From Enhydrobacter sp. (GTDB lineage Bacteria; Pseudomonadota; Alphaproteobacteria; Reyranellales; Reyranellaceae): a stretch of 61,190 nucleotides of DNA. Below are positions 1 through 8,444 of the stretch, piece after piece. Numbering within the stretch: position 1 is the stretch's first letter; each line of letters starts with the position of its first letter. The notes under the pieces are model-generated. The model was not told where the DNA came from. It ran no database searches and saw only the letters and a list, made by a program, of their open reading frames with translations. Position numbers and translations under genes: made by a program. Where the stretch lies: the NCBI GenBank assembly GCA_026126105.1, contig JAHCJV010000028.1, forward strand, positions 1 to 61,190, written 5' to 3'.

Positions 1-375
1 GATATCGTGGTGCCCTACGTCCATGAGCGCCGCCAGTTCGGCCAGGCGATCGGCGAGTTCCAGCTCGTCCAGGGCAAGCTGGCCGACATGTACACGACCA
101 TGAATGCCTGCAAGGCCTATGTGTATGCCGTCGCCAAGGCCTGCGACCGCGGCCAGACCACGCGCAAGGATTCGGCTGGCGCCATCCTCTACGCCGCCGA
201 GAAGGCGACCCTGGTGGCGCTCGACGCGATCCAGCTGCTGGGCGGCAATGGCTATATCAACGACTACCCGACCGGCCGACTGCTGCGCGACGCCAAGCTC
301 TACGAGATCGGCGCCGGCACCAGCGAGATCCGCCGCATGCTGATCGGCCGCGAGCTGTTCGCGGAGACGGCGTAG
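1..375 (+). CDS. Acyl-CoA dehydrogenase, C-terminal part (isovaleryl-CoA dehydrogenase-like), cut by window edge
   Basis: The frame is open from base 1 and ends at TAG 373-375, so only about 124 C-terminal residues are present. They form the C-terminal helical domain of an acyl-CoA dehydrogenase: [20 protein letters not shown], then [19 protein letters not shown] and the FAD/tetramer signature [18 protein letters not shown]. The [13 protein letters not shown] version is typical of isovaleryl-CoA dehydrogenase (leucine degradation, electrons to ETF). The catalytic Glu and the N-terminal domains lie outside the window, so substrate specificity is inferred from similarity. The next gene starts 2 bases after the stop, which suggests co-transcription. 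Confidence 0.9.
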   Translation, partial: DIVVPYVHERRQFGQAIGEFQLVQGKLADMYTTMNACKAYVYAVAKACDRGQTTRKDSAGAILYAAEKATLVALDAIQLLGGNGYINDYPTGRLLRDAKLYEIGAGTSEIRRMLIGRELFAETA

Positions 376-377
376 CC

Positions 378-1550
378 GTGGCCAAGGCGCTCGGCGCGGC
401 GATCCGTCCCGAATGGGAGCTCGATCCGGACTTCCTGACGCTCAACCATGGGTCTTACGGCGCGACGCCGCGAGTGGTGCTGGCCGAGCAGGACCGCTGG
501 CGCAAGCGGATGGAATCGCAGCCGACGCGCTTCTTCTTCCTCGAGCTGCCGGGGGCGCTGAGAGAGGCGGCCGGGCGGTTGGCCGGCTTCCTCGGCGCGA
601 CGGCCGAGGATATTGCGTTCGTCCCCAACGCGACGACGGGATGCAACGCCGTGCTGCGTTCGCTGCGCCTGCAGGCCGGGGATGAAGTCGTCCATGTGAG
701 CCACGTCTACAACGCCGTGCGCAACACGATCGTGCATCTGGCCGAGCAGGCGGGTGCGAGGGTCGTGGTGGCCAATATCCCGTTCCCACGGCCCGACGCG
801 ACGACGATCCTGACCAACATCGAGCGGGCGATCACCAAGCGGACCCGCATCGCAGTGATCGACCACATCACCTCGCCCAGCGGACTCGTGCTGCCGATCG
901 CCGACATCATCCGGATCTGCCGCGCGGCCGGCGTGGCGGTTCTGGTGGATGGCGCGCACGGCGCGGGCCAGGTGCCGCTCGATCTGCCGGCGCTCGATCC
1001 CGACTGGTATGTCGGCACTTGCCACAAGTGGCTGTCGGCGCCGAAGGGCTGCGGCTTCCTCTACGCCCGCGCCGACCGCCGCGCCGCGCTTCACCCCGTC
1101 ACCATCTCGCACGGCTACGGTCAGGGCTTCACCGCCGAATTCGACTGGACGGGCACGATCGATCCGTCGGCCTACCTCGCCCTCCCGGCCGCGATCGACT
1201 TTTTCGAGCGACTCGGCGGCGAGGCGCTGATGGCGCGCAACAAGGCGCTGGTCGCCGAAGCGGCAGCCCTGCTTGCCACCCGTCTCGGAACCGAGATCGG
1301 TGCGATGCCGGACATGATCGGAAGCATGGCCTCCGTCCGCCTGCCGCTCCGTCTCGACGCCAACCGGTCCGAGGCGGTTCGCGTGCGACAGGCATTGCAG
1401 GCGGTCAACATGGACAGCCCTGTGCATCCGCTCGCCGGCGAAATGTGGCTTCGGCTTTCGGCCTATGCCTACAACGAGATCGGTGACTACGAGCGCCTCG
1501 CTGAACTGCTGCCGGGCGTGCTCAGTGGCTTGAAGGAGCTGACAGGGTAG
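378..1550 (+). CDS. Class V aminotransferase-fold PLP enzyme (isopenicillin-N-epimerase-like)
   Basis: This 390-residue protein starts at GTG 378, two bases after the preceding stop. It has the fold-type I layout of the class V aminotransferase/cysteine desulfurase group: LNHGSYGATP near residues 22-31, PNATTGCN around 83-90, Asp191 in DGAHGAGQ contacting the PLP ring nitrogen, and Lys217 in CHKW as the likely Schiff-base lysine. NHGSYGATP with CHKW is usual for proteins annotated as isopenicillin N epimerase-like, most of which have no assigned substrate and no link to antibiotics. The neighbours are acyl-CoA enzymes, which gives no clear hint of substrate. Family is sure, reaction unknown. 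Confidence 0.85.
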   Translation: MAKALGAAIRPEWELDPDFLTLNHGSYGATPRVVLAEQDRWRKRMESQPTRFFFLELPGALREAAGRLAGFLGATAEDIAFVPNATTGCNAVLRSLRLQAGDEVVHVSHVYNAVRNTIVHLAEQAGARVVVANIPFPRPDATTILTNIERAITKRTRIAVIDHITSPSGLVLPIADIIRICRAAGVAVLVDGAHGAGQVPLDLPALDPDWYVGTCHKWLSAPKGCGFLYARADRRAALHPVTISHGYGQGFTAEFDWTGTIDPSAYLALPAAIDFFERLGGEALMARNKALVAEAAALLATRLGTEIGAMPDMIGSMASVRLPLRLDANRSEAVRVRQALQAVNMDSPVHPLAGEMWLRLSAYAYNEIGDYERLAELLPGVLSGLKELTG

Positions 1551-1595
1551 CGCTCATGCGGCGTAGAGTCAGGCACCAGGATTTGAGGAGACCTC

Positions 1596-2423
1596 ATGGC
1601 TGCAAGTAATATCGATACCGGCACGCAGGATTTGCTTGCCTCGCTCGAGGACGGCGTTCTCACCCTGACCTTGAACCGGCCCGAAGCGCGCAATGCCATG
1701 TCGCGGGCCATGAACGACGCGCTGGCGATCCAGCTGGCGGCGGCCGAAATCGACAGCGCGGTGAAATGCATCGTGCTGACCGGCGCCGGCAAGGGCTTCT
1801 GCGCCGGCGGCGACGTGAAGGGCATGGCGGCGCGCGGTGACGGCACGGTCGGCGACAACACGATCGACGGCGCGATCCATCTGCAGCGCGTCCATCAGCG
1901 CGCCACCGCCGGCAAGCTGTTCAAGATGCCCAAGCCGACGCTTGCTGCCCTTCCCGGCGCCGCCGCCGGCGCGGGCCTGTCGCTGGCTCTCTCGTGCGAC
2001 CTCAGGATCATGGCGAGCACCGCCATCATGACCACGGCGTTCGCCCGGGTCGGCTTCTCCGGCGACTATGGCGGGACCTACTTCCTGAGCCGGCTGGTCG
2101 GCTCGGCCAAGGCGCGCGAGCTGTATTTTTTGTCCGACCGGGTGAGCGCCGAGGAGGCGCTGCGCCTCGGCCTCACAAACTGGGTCTGCGAACCCGACCA
2201 GCTGGCCGGCAGGACGCGCGAGATCGCCCGGCGCCTGGCGCAGGGGCCGAACGTGGCCTATCGCTACATGAAGGAGAACCTCAATCGCGCCATGGCCGGC
2301 GATGTCGACGATTGCCTCGACCTCGAAGCCACCCACCACATCCATTGCGGCCAGACCGAGGACCACCGCGAGGCGACCAAGGCGTTCGTCGAGAAGCGTG
2401 AGCCCGTGTTCAAGGGACGATGA
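1596..2423 (+). CDS. Enoyl-CoA hydratase/isomerase family protein (crotonase)
   Basis: The 275-residue protein shows the crotonase fold. Residues 66-75 (GKGFCAGGDV) and 121-130 (GAAAGAGLSL) are the CoA-binding and oxyanion-hole segments. The segment FARVGFSGDYGG (149-160) lacks the first catalytic Glu of true enoyl-CoA hydratases and keeps an Asp (157), as in PaaG-like isomerases; Glu175 in KAREL is at the second Glu position. It may therefore be an isomerase or a different crotonase. AGGAGA lies upstream of ATG 1596. The end overlaps the next gene by ATGA, indicating translational coupling. Confidence 0.87.
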   Translation: MAASNIDTGTQDLLASLEDGVLTLTLNRPEARNAMSRAMNDALAIQLAAAEIDSAVKCIVLTGAGKGFCAGGDVKGMAARGDGTVGDNTIDGAIHLQRVHQRATAGKLFKMPKPTLAALPGAAAGAGLSLALSCDLRIMASTAIMTTAFARVGFSGDYGGTYFLSRLVGSAKARELYFLSDRVSAEEALRLGLTNWVCEPDQLAGRTREIARRLAQGPNVAYRYMKENLNRAMAGDVDDCLDLEATHHIHCGQTEDHREATKAFVEKREPVFKGR

Positions 2424-3433
2424 GGGACCCGATGACCCGCGTCGGCATCGCCATCTCGGGTGGCCCTAACCCGGCCGAGATCGTCGATCTGGTCGTGCTG
2501 GCCGAGAGTCTGGGCTACGAATCCGCCTGGCTGGCTGAAGGCCATGGGGGCGACCAGTTCGCCATCCTCGCCGCGTGTGCCATGCGCACCTCGCGCATCC
2601 TGCTCGGGACCTCCATCAGTAGCGTCTTCGTGCGCACCGCGCCCACTATCGCCATGGCGGCGTCCTCGGTCGCCGAGCTGTCGGGTGGCCGCTTCATCCT
2701 GGGGCTCGGCTCCAGCCACAAGGCGCAGGTCGAGCCCGAGCACGGCATCGTCTATGCCAAGCCATTGACCCGCACGCGCGAGACCGTGGCGGTGGTGCGG
2801 GAGCTGATTCGCACCGGCCGCGTGCGGTTCGAGGGCGAGACCCTGCGTATCGAGAACTTCGATCTCTGGTATGCGCCGCGGCAGCGTGAGGTGCCGCTCT
2901 ACCTGTCGGCGGTGTTCGCCAAGGGCATCGCGCTGTGCGGCGAGGTCGCTGACGGCATCATCCTGACGCGTAGCACACTGGCGACCGCAGCCTCGGTGCG
3001 CGCGCAATTGGCCGATGCAGCGCGCTCGGTCGGGCGCGATCCGGACGGGATCGAGATCACGACCTTGCTACAGACCTCGGTTGCCGATACGCGAGACGCC
3101 GCGATCGCGGCGCTGCGGCCAGGGCTGGCGTTCTATCTGGGGTTCTTCCCGCGCTATAACCGCTTGATGGCCGAGCACGGCTTTGCCGAGGAGGCCGCCA
3201 CCATCGCCGCCGCCTGGCGGCGCGGTGATCACGCGGCCGCCGAGCGCGCGGTAGGCGACGCGATGATCGATGCCACAAGCATCGCCGGCACGCCTGAGCA
3301 ATGCCGCGCCCGCATCGAGGCCTATCGGCAGTCGGGCATCGACCTGCCGATCGTCAGCCCCTTTGCCCGCGGACCTGATGCCGCCGCCCGCTTCGCCGCA
3401 ACGATCCGCGCCTGCGCGCCGGCGACACGTTAG
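2420..3433 (+). CDS. LLM class flavin-dependent oxidoreductase
   Basis: This 337-residue protein is a luciferase-like TIM barrel. It contains a beta-strand start MTRVGIAISGG, AESLGYESAWLAEG (about 28-41), ILLGTSISSVFVRTAP (58-73), the LSGGRFILGLGSS segment (about 86-98) and the C-terminal IAGTPEQCRARIEAYRQSGID. It probably uses reduced FMN or F420. The substrate cannot be read from the sequence. It overlaps the crotonase gene by 4 bases; a second in-frame ATG at 2432 is an alternative start matching the family N-terminus better. Its position next to acyl-CoA enzymes suggests a catabolic role. Confidence 0.83.
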   Translation: MRDPMTRVGIAISGGPNPAEIVDLVVLAESLGYESAWLAEGHGGDQFAILAACAMRTSRILLGTSISSVFVRTAPTIAMAASSVAELSGGRFILGLGSSHKAQVEPEHGIVYAKPLTRTRETVAVVRELIRTGRVRFEGETLRIENFDLWYAPRQREVPLYLSAVFAKGIALCGEVADGIILTRSTLATAASVRAQLADAARSVGRDPDGIEITTLLQTSVADTRDAAIAALRPGLAFYLGFFPRYNRLMAEHGFAEEAATIAAAWRRGDHAAAERAVGDAMIDATSIAGTPEQCRARIEAYRQSGIDLPIVSPFARGPDAAARFAATIRACAPATR

Positions 3434-3563
3434 GTCGGGAACTGTAGCCGACTTCGACGAGACCGTGTCGCGGCGCCGGCATGGCTTGCTCTGGTGTTTC
3501 TCTCCAAGCTTGATCACCGGAGGGCTAGGAAACCTGCCGCCGATTGACGTCGGTCTCTTTTCA

Positions 3564-3578
3564 ATACACACTGTGTAT
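3564..3578. promoter_or_regulatory. Perfect 15-bp operator palindrome upstream of the tetR gene
   Basis: ATACACACTGTGTAT consists of ATACACA and its exact reverse complement TGTGTAT around a central C. It ends 5 bases before the ATG of the TetR-family gene. Length, symmetry and position are those of a TetR dimer operator for autoregulation. TTGACG at 3544-3549 could be a -35 element, which would place the palindrome over the -10 and start region; that promoter assignment is weak. Confidence 0.7.
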
Positions 3579-3583
3579 AGAAA

Positions 3584-4213
3584 ATGCCCCGCTATCTCAC
3601 CGAACAGGACATCGCCGACTTTCGCACGGAGCTGTGCAAGGTCGCCACCGAGCGCTTTGCCAGGCACGGCTACGAGGGCGTCACCATGCGCCAGCTGGCC
3701 GAGGCGCTGGGCTGCAGCCCCAAGACGCCTTACCGCTATTTCAGGGACAAGGCCGACATCCTCGCCACCGTGCGCGCCCAGGCTTTCGCCAAGTTCGCCG
3801 ACGCGCTCGAGAGGGCGGCGGCGGGCGTGACGGACCCGTCCGAGCGCGGCCGGCTGACCAGCGAGGCCTATCTCGCCTTCGCCCTCGAGAACCCGCACGC
3901 CTATCGCATCATGTTCGAGCTCGACACGCCAGTGGACGAGAGCCATCCCGAGCTGGGGCCGCAGGCCGAGCGTGCGGCGCGCTACATCACGCGCAGCGCC
4001 GAGCAGCTGGCGGAAGCCGGCGTCATCGACGCCGATCCCAAGCTGTTCGGCTGGACGATGTGGGCCGGCATCCATGGCATTGTCATGCTTCACCGATCGG
4101 GCATGCTGAGCCATGGGCCGGACTACAAGGCGATGAGCTACTTTCTCGGCCTGACGATGATGAAGGGCGCCGGCGCCAAGATCGGTCCGCCCGCGAAGGG
4201 GAAGAAGCGATGA
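3584..4213 (+). CDS. TetR/AcrR family transcriptional regulator
   Basis: The 209-residue protein has an N-terminal helix-turn-helix (about residues 18-63) with FARHGYEGVTMRQLAEALG and the TetR hallmark SPKTPYRYFRDKADIL, followed by a helical ligand-binding domain (WTMWAGIHGIVMLHRSG near the end). ATG 3584 lies only 5 bases past a perfect palindrome, leaving no room for a ribosome binding site, so translation may be leaderless. It overlaps the acyl-CoA synthetase gene by ATGA. The likely role is repression of itself and the ligase gene, relieved by an acyl-CoA or the free acid; that ligand is inference from the neighbour. Confidence 0.88.
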   Translation: MPRYLTEQDIADFRTELCKVATERFARHGYEGVTMRQLAEALGCSPKTPYRYFRDKADILATVRAQAFAKFADALERAAAGVTDPSERGRLTSEAYLAFALENPHAYRIMFELDTPVDESHPELGPQAERAARYITRSAEQLAEAGVIDADPKLFGWTMWAGIHGIVMLHRSGMLSHGPDYKAMSYFLGLTMMKGAGAKIGPPAKGKKR

Positions 4214-5745
4214 CGGCAGGCATCACATCCGGCGAGCGATTCCGCAGCTGGCCCGAGATCCAGGCCAATGCCGCGCGTGCAGCCGGCGGCCTCGCAGCGC
4301 TCGGCGTGGGCGAGGATGACAGCGTGGCCCTGATGCTGCGCAACGACTTCGCGACCTTCGAAGGCAACATGGCGGCCGGCCAGCTCGGCGCCTACGCCGT
4401 GCCGATCAACTGGCACTTCACCGCCGAGGAGGCCGGCTACATCCTGGCCGATTGCCGCGCCAAGGTGCTGGTGATTCATGCCGACCTGCTGGCGCAAGTT
4501 GCCGAGGGCGTGCCGTTCGGCACGACGGTGCTTGCCGTGGCGACACCTCCGGAGATCGGCGATGCCTATGGCGTGCCGGCGGAGAAGCGCGCCGTGCCGC
4601 CGGGCGTCGAAAGCTGGGACGCCTTTGTCGCTCGCAACGTCCCCAACACCCAGCCGCCGAAACTCTCGCGCGGCAGCATGATCTACACCTCGGGCACGAC
4701 CGGACGACCGAAGGGCGTCCGGCGGCCGCCCTCGACGCCCGAGCAGCAGGCCGGCGCGGCGGGCGAGGTCGGCAAGTACTGGGGAATCGTTGCCGATCCC
4801 TCGATTGTCGTGCTGATGAACGGCCCGATGTACCATTCGGCGCCTGCCGCCTACGGTCTCAGCACTGCGCGTCATGGCCTCGACATGGTGCTGCAGCCGC
4901 GCTTCGACGCCGAGGACATGCTGCGGCTTATCGAGCGGCACAAGGTCACGCACATGCATATCGTGCCGACCATGTTCGTGCGCTTGCTGCGTCTGCCGCC
5001 CGAGGTGAAGGCGAAATACGACCTGTCGTCGCTGCGCTGGGTTACGCATGGCGCTGCGCCCTGCGCGCCTGCGGTGAAACGCCAGATGATCGAATGGTGG
5101 GGACCGGTGATCAACGAGTACTACGGTGCGACCGAGACCGGTATCGTGGTCTGGCACGATTCGGCCGAGGCGCTGCGCAAGCCCGGCACGGTCGGCCGCG
5201 TGGTCGAGGGCGGCACGATGCGGATCGTCGACGCGCAGGGCAACGACGTGGCGCCGGGCGGGGTCGGCGAGATCTATGTGCGGGGGCCGCTTTATTCGGA
5301 CTTCACCTACAACAACGACGATGCCAAGCGCCGCGAGATTGCGCTCGGCGACCTCGTGACGGTGGGCGACGTCGGCTACCAGGACGCCGACGGCTATCTG
5401 TTCCTGTGCGACCGCAAGCGCGACATGATCATCTCGGGTGGCGTGAACATCTACCCGGCCGAGATCGAGTCGGTGCTGATCCAGATGCCTGGCGTGCGCG
5501 ACTGTGCAGTGTTCGGCATCCCCGACGAGGAGTTCGGCGAGCAGATCTGCGCCCATGTCGAGCCGCTGCCCGACGCCGCGCTCGATGCCGCGGGCGTGCG
5601 GTCTTTCCTCGGCCAGCACGTCGCGCGCTACAAGGTGCCCAGGGTCGTCGAGTTCGCGGCGACGCTACCGCGCGAGGATTCCGGCAAGATCTTCAAACGC
5701 AAGCTCCGCGCCCCATATTGGGAGAAGTCGGGGAGGAGCATCTAG
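4210..5745 (+). CDS. Acyl-CoA synthetase (AMP-forming, ANL superfamily)
   Basis: This 511-residue enzyme carries the P-loop MIYTSGTTGRPKGV (157-170), the A5 motif YYGATETG, a hinge segment DRKRDMIISGGVNIYPAE, and the C-terminal A10 Lys in GKIFKRKLR. It should activate a carboxylic acid to acyl-AMP and then acyl-CoA. Substrate is unknown: medium-chain or aromatic acids are both possible. ATG 4210 was chosen because it overlaps the tetR stop as ATGA; the open frame continues upstream inside tetR but without similarity to the family. The protein lacks the first 30 or so residues of longer homologues, beginning near the usual SWPE motif. Confidence 0.9.
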   Translation: MTAGITSGERFRSWPEIQANAARAAGGLAALGVGEDDSVALMLRNDFATFEGNMAAGQLGAYAVPINWHFTAEEAGYILADCRAKVLVIHADLLAQVAEGVPFGTTVLAVATPPEIGDAYGVPAEKRAVPPGVESWDAFVARNVPNTQPPKLSRGSMIYTSGTTGRPKGVRRPPSTPEQQAGAAGEVGKYWGIVADPSIVVLMNGPMYHSAPAAYGLSTARHGLDMVLQPRFDAEDMLRLIERHKVTHMHIVPTMFVRLLRLPPEVKAKYDLSSLRWVTHGAAPCAPAVKRQMIEWWGPVINEYYGATETGIVVWHDSAEALRKPGTVGRVVEGGTMRIVDAQGNDVAPGGVGEIYVRGPLYSDFTYNNDDAKRREIALGDLVTVGDVGYQDADGYLFLCDRKRDMIISGGVNIYPAEIESVLIQMPGVRDCAVFGIPDEEFGEQICAHVEPLPDAALDAAGVRSFLGQHVARYKVPRVVEFAATLPREDSGKIFKRKLRAPYWEKSGRSI

Positions 5746-5771
5746 GCCCTGCCGGCGGAGGCTTTCTGCAG

Positions 5772-6446
5772 ATGTCTGAAGACGATGTGACGTTGTTCGG
5801 CAAGCTCAGGAGCAAGCTGATCGACAGCAAGCAGAAGTGGGCCGAGGACGGCCGCCTGCTCACTGGCAAGACGGCTGCGCATACACAGCGCCTGCCGCCC
5901 GGCCAGCGCCGGGTCGAGACCTGGCCGGTGCTGGACCTTGGCGTGCAGCCCGAGATCCCGACCCATGCCTGGCGCCTGTTCGTCGACGGCGCGGTGGAGG
6001 AGCCCACCACATTCAAGTGGGGCGAGTTCACGGACTTGCCGAAAGCGAAGCTGACCAGCGACATCCACTGCGTCACGGCCTGGTCGCGGTACGACAACAA
6101 GTGGGAAGGCGTCAGCGCACGTACGCTGATCGAGCTGGTGAAACCAAGGCCGGATGCGCAGCACGTCATCTTCCATTCCTACGACACCTACACGACCAAC
6201 GTGCCGCTGGCCGACTTCGCGGCGGACGACGTGCTGCTGGCCTGGAGCTGGAACGGCGAGCCGATCAGCCGCGAGCACGGCGGTCCGTTGCGCGCCGTGA
6301 TCCCGAAATTATACTTCTGGAAGAGCGCGAAATGGATCAAGCGCATCGAGTTCTCGGTGCTCGACAAGCCGGGCTTCTGGGAGCTGCGCGGGTATCATAA
6401 CTACGGCGATCCCTGGCTCGAGCAGCGTTACGACGAGGAGACGTAG
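5772..6446 (+). CDS. Sulfite oxidase-like molybdopterin oxidoreductase
   Basis: The 224-residue protein matches the SUOX/YedY molybdopterin-binding fold. Cys100 in SDIHCVTAWSRYDNKWEGV is the expected molybdenum ligand, followed by HVIFHSYDTYTTNVPL, EHGGPLRAVIPKLYFWKSAKWI and a C-terminal RGYHNYGDPW. It has no signal peptide or heme domain, so it is a short, apparently cytosolic form. The substrate is unknown; methionine-sulfoxide or sulfite-type chemistry is only a family guess. It lies 26 bases after the ligase stop, and the next stop codon and start codon (6446/6448) are nearly fused, which suggests an operon with glutathione peroxidase. Confidence 0.88.
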   Translation: MSEDDVTLFGKLRSKLIDSKQKWAEDGRLLTGKTAAHTQRLPPGQRRVETWPVLDLGVQPEIPTHAWRLFVDGAVEEPTTFKWGEFTDLPKAKLTSDIHCVTAWSRYDNKWEGVSARTLIELVKPRPDAQHVIFHSYDTYTTNVPLADFAADDVLLAWSWNGEPISREHGGPLRAVIPKLYFWKSAKWIKRIEFSVLDKPGFWELRGYHNYGDPWLEQRYDEET

Positions 6447-6447
6447 G

Positions 6448-6930
6448 ATGGCCTCCGCCCACGATTTCACCTTCAGCGGCATCGACGGCAAGCCGATCGA
6501 CCTCAAACAATATGCCGGTAAGGCGGTGTTGGTCGTGAATGTCGCCTCGTTCTGCGGGTTCACGCCGCAGTACAAGGACCTGCAGAGGCTGCACGAAACC
6601 TACGGGCCCAAGGGCCTCGTCGTGCTCGGCGTGCCGTCCAACGACTTCGGCGCGCAGGAGCCCAGGACCGAGCCGGAGATCGCCAAGTTCTGCGAAACGA
6701 GTTTCGGCGTGACCTTCCCGATGACCGCCAAGCAGAAGGTGGTCGGTGCCGATGCACACGGCCTTTACCGGTGGATTTCCGACGAAGGCGGCGAGGCGCT
6801 CGCGCCGAAGTGGAACTTCCACAAGTACCTGATCGACAAAGCGGGCAAGCTGGTCGGAGCCTGGCCGAGCAAGGTGAGCCCGACTTCTACCGAGATTGCC
6901 GGCGCAGTCGACAAGGCACTGGCGGGCTGA
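6448..6930 (+). CDS. Glutathione peroxidase family protein (Cys type)
   Basis: This 160-residue thioredoxin-fold peroxidase has Cys36 in VASFCGFTPQY where selenoenzymes have Sec. Trp122 and Asn123 in KWNFHKYLID complete the active site. In place of the usual NQF the protein has SNDF, so Asp66 occupies the position of the catalytic Gln. A second Cys (82, in KFCET) could be the resolving cysteine for thioredoxin-dependent turnover. It reduces hydroperoxides in the cytosol; no signal peptide is seen. It begins one base after the stop of the molybdoenzyme, so the two are probably co-expressed. Confidence 0.9.
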   Translation: MASAHDFTFSGIDGKPIDLKQYAGKAVLVVNVASFCGFTPQYKDLQRLHETYGPKGLVVLGVPSNDFGAQEPRTEPEIAKFCETSFGVTFPMTAKQKVVGADAHGLYRWISDEGGEALAPKWNFHKYLIDKAGKLVGAWPSKVSPTSTEIAGAVDKALAG

Positions 6931-6953
6931 TTCGCAGGTGACGCAAGCTGCCC

Positions 6954-6980
6954 GAGGTCCGGATTTTATCCGGTGGCCTC
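6954..6980. terminator. Hairpin between convergent gpx and udg genes
   Basis: CCGGAT (6959-6964) and ATCCGG (6968-6973) pair over a TTT loop, and GAGG/CCTC (6954-6957, 6977-6980) can extend the stem after a small bulge. It sits in the 117-bp gap between two converging genes. No T-run follows on either strand, so intrinsic termination is uncertain. Confidence 0.4.
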
Positions 6981-7047
6981 AGTGAGTTGGTCGGCCTCTT
7001 CCGCGTCGGGCAAGTGCTTGCGTGCCAGCACGATCAGCGGCTGCACT

Positions 7048-7698
7048 TCAGCCGTCCAGCACCGAGCGAATGGACCTGAACACGTCGTGAAACATCGTCG
7101 TGGTCAAGCGACCGGTGTTCGTGTTGTAGCGCGAGCAGTGATAGCTGTCGGCGAGATGAAGCCCGGTCGGCAACTGGTGTAGTCGGTTGTGGATGAAGGG
7201 GTAGGTCCCTGCGGGACGTACGGTCAACGCGCGGAGGATCTGGTCGTGCGCGCCTTTGCCCAGCGCCAGCAGCACCCGGACCTTCGGCATCACGGCCAGT
7301 TCGGCCTGGAGAAAGGGGCGACAGGCGTTGAACTCGATGGGCAGGGGCTTGTTTTCGGGCGGCAGGCAGCGGACGGCGTTGCAGATGCGGCAATCGACCA
7401 GCCGAAGACCATCCGTCGGGTCGGCACGGTAGGTGCCTCGCGCGAAGCCGAACTCGAGAAGCGTCGAATAGAGCAGTTCGCCGGCATAGTCGCCGGTGAA
7501 GGGGCGGCCGGTGCGGTTGGCGCCTTTCATGCCAGGCGCGAGGCCGACAATCAGCAGGCCGGCGTCGAGTTCACCGAAGGAACGGACTGGCGTGTTGCTC
7601 CATTCGGGATGCTTGCCCTGCAGGTCATGACGAAAGGCCACGAGCCTGGGGCATCGGGGACAGTCGAGCGGCGGCTCTTCGAACGGCTGGACAGCCAC
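7048..7698 (-). CDS. Uracil-DNA glycosylase, family 5 (UdgB-like, iron-sulfur)
   Basis: The 216-residue protein has the family 4/5 UDG layout: Cys13 and Cys16 (CPRC), motif 1 GLAPGMKGANRTGRPFTGD (52-70), Cys111 in NAVRCLPPENKP, Cys126, and motif 3 YHCSRYNTNTGRLT (186-199). The four Cys likely bind a 4Fe-4S cluster. The bulky GLAPGMKGANRTG version of motif 1, lacking the catalytic Asp/Glu of family 4, points to UDGb. It excises uracil and other deaminated bases. It lies 9 bases downstream of the NYN-domain gene on the same strand, so both may share a transcript. Confidence 0.87.
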   Translation of the reverse strand: MAVQPFEEPPLDCPRCPRLVAFRHDLQGKHPEWSNTPVRSFGELDAGLLIVGLAPGMKGANRTGRPFTGDYAGELLYSTLLEFGFARGTYRADPTDGLRLVDCRICNAVRCLPPENKPLPIEFNACRPFLQAELAVMPKVRVLLALGKGAHDQILRALTVRPAGTYPFIHNRLHQLPTGLHLADSYHCSRYNTNTGRLTTTMFHDVFRSIRSVLDG

Positions 7699-7707
7699 AG
7701 GCGTCGG

Positions 7708-8325
7708 TCAGGCGGAGCGCATCAGCGCTTCGGGCAGCGGCACGTCGCTGTTGTCGCCATTGGGGCCTGCAGGGCGCGGAGTGCGCTCCGACGGATTGCG
7801 GGCGATCAGCGGCGCGAGGTCGGAAAGCTCGATGAAATCGTCGGCCTGGCGGCGCAGCTCGTCGGCCACCATGGGCGGCGAGGACTTGATCGTGCTGACG
7901 ACCGATACACGCAGGCCCTTTCGCTGCACGGCTTCGACCAGGCGGCGAAAGTCGCCATCCCCGGAGAACAGGATCACATGGTCGAGGTGCTCGGCCATCT
8001 CGAGCACGTCGATGGCGAGCTCGATGTCCATATTGCCCTTGATCTTGCGACGGCCCAAGGCGTCGGTGAATTCCTTGGTCGGCTTGGTGACCATCGTGTA
8101 GCCGTTATAGTCCAGCCAATCGACCAGCGGCCGAATCGGCGAATACTCCTGATCCTCGACCAGCGCGGTGTAGTAGTAGGCGCGTACCAGTCGCCCCTTC
8201 TCGCGGAAGACCTTCAAAAGGCGACGATAGTCGATGTCGAAGCCGAGCGACCGGGCGGCGGAATAGAGATTGGCGCCGTCAATGAAAAGCGCGACGCGCT
8301 CATTTTCGTAAAAATTGCCTCTCAT
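7708..8325 (-). CDS. NYN domain protein (LabA/DUF88 family, putative ribonuclease)
   Basis: This 205-residue protein is a PIN-like NYN domain. FIDGANLYSAARSLGFDIDY carries the first acidic residue (Asp16), KGNMDIELAIDVLEMAEHLDHVILFSGDGDF supplies the further Asp residues of the metal site, and GLRVSVVS closes the Rossmann-like core. The C-terminal 40 residues are low-complexity and Pro-rich. Members of this family are putative metal-dependent RNases; this role is inferred from fold. It is read divergently from folK and ends next to the uracil-DNA glycosylase gene. ATG 8325 gives the usual short lead-in before the first strand. Confidence 0.87.
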   Translation of the reverse strand: MRGNFYENERVALFIDGANLYSAARSLGFDIDYRRLLKVFREKGRLVRAYYYTALVEDQEYSPIRPLVDWLDYNGYTMVTKPTKEFTDALGRRKIKGNMDIELAIDVLEMAEHLDHVILFSGDGDFRRLVEAVQRKGLRVSVVSTIKSSPPMVADELRRQADDFIELSDLAPLIARNPSERTPRPAGPNGDNSDVPLPEALMRSA

Positions 8326-8444
8326 GGCGTGTTATTCCTTCGGTCATCAAGTCGGGAGGGGCGGAAATAGGCAGGGGGCATTCAACGCCCAACAAAGCAC
8401 ACCATCCCGAGCCATGGATTACAAGAATTCTAAACCAGCGGTCA

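Noticed and set aside
300..1427. Antisense frame of about 375 codons opposite the class V aminotransferase
   Set aside because: Low-complexity Arg/Gly/His product and complete overlap with a recognised gene.
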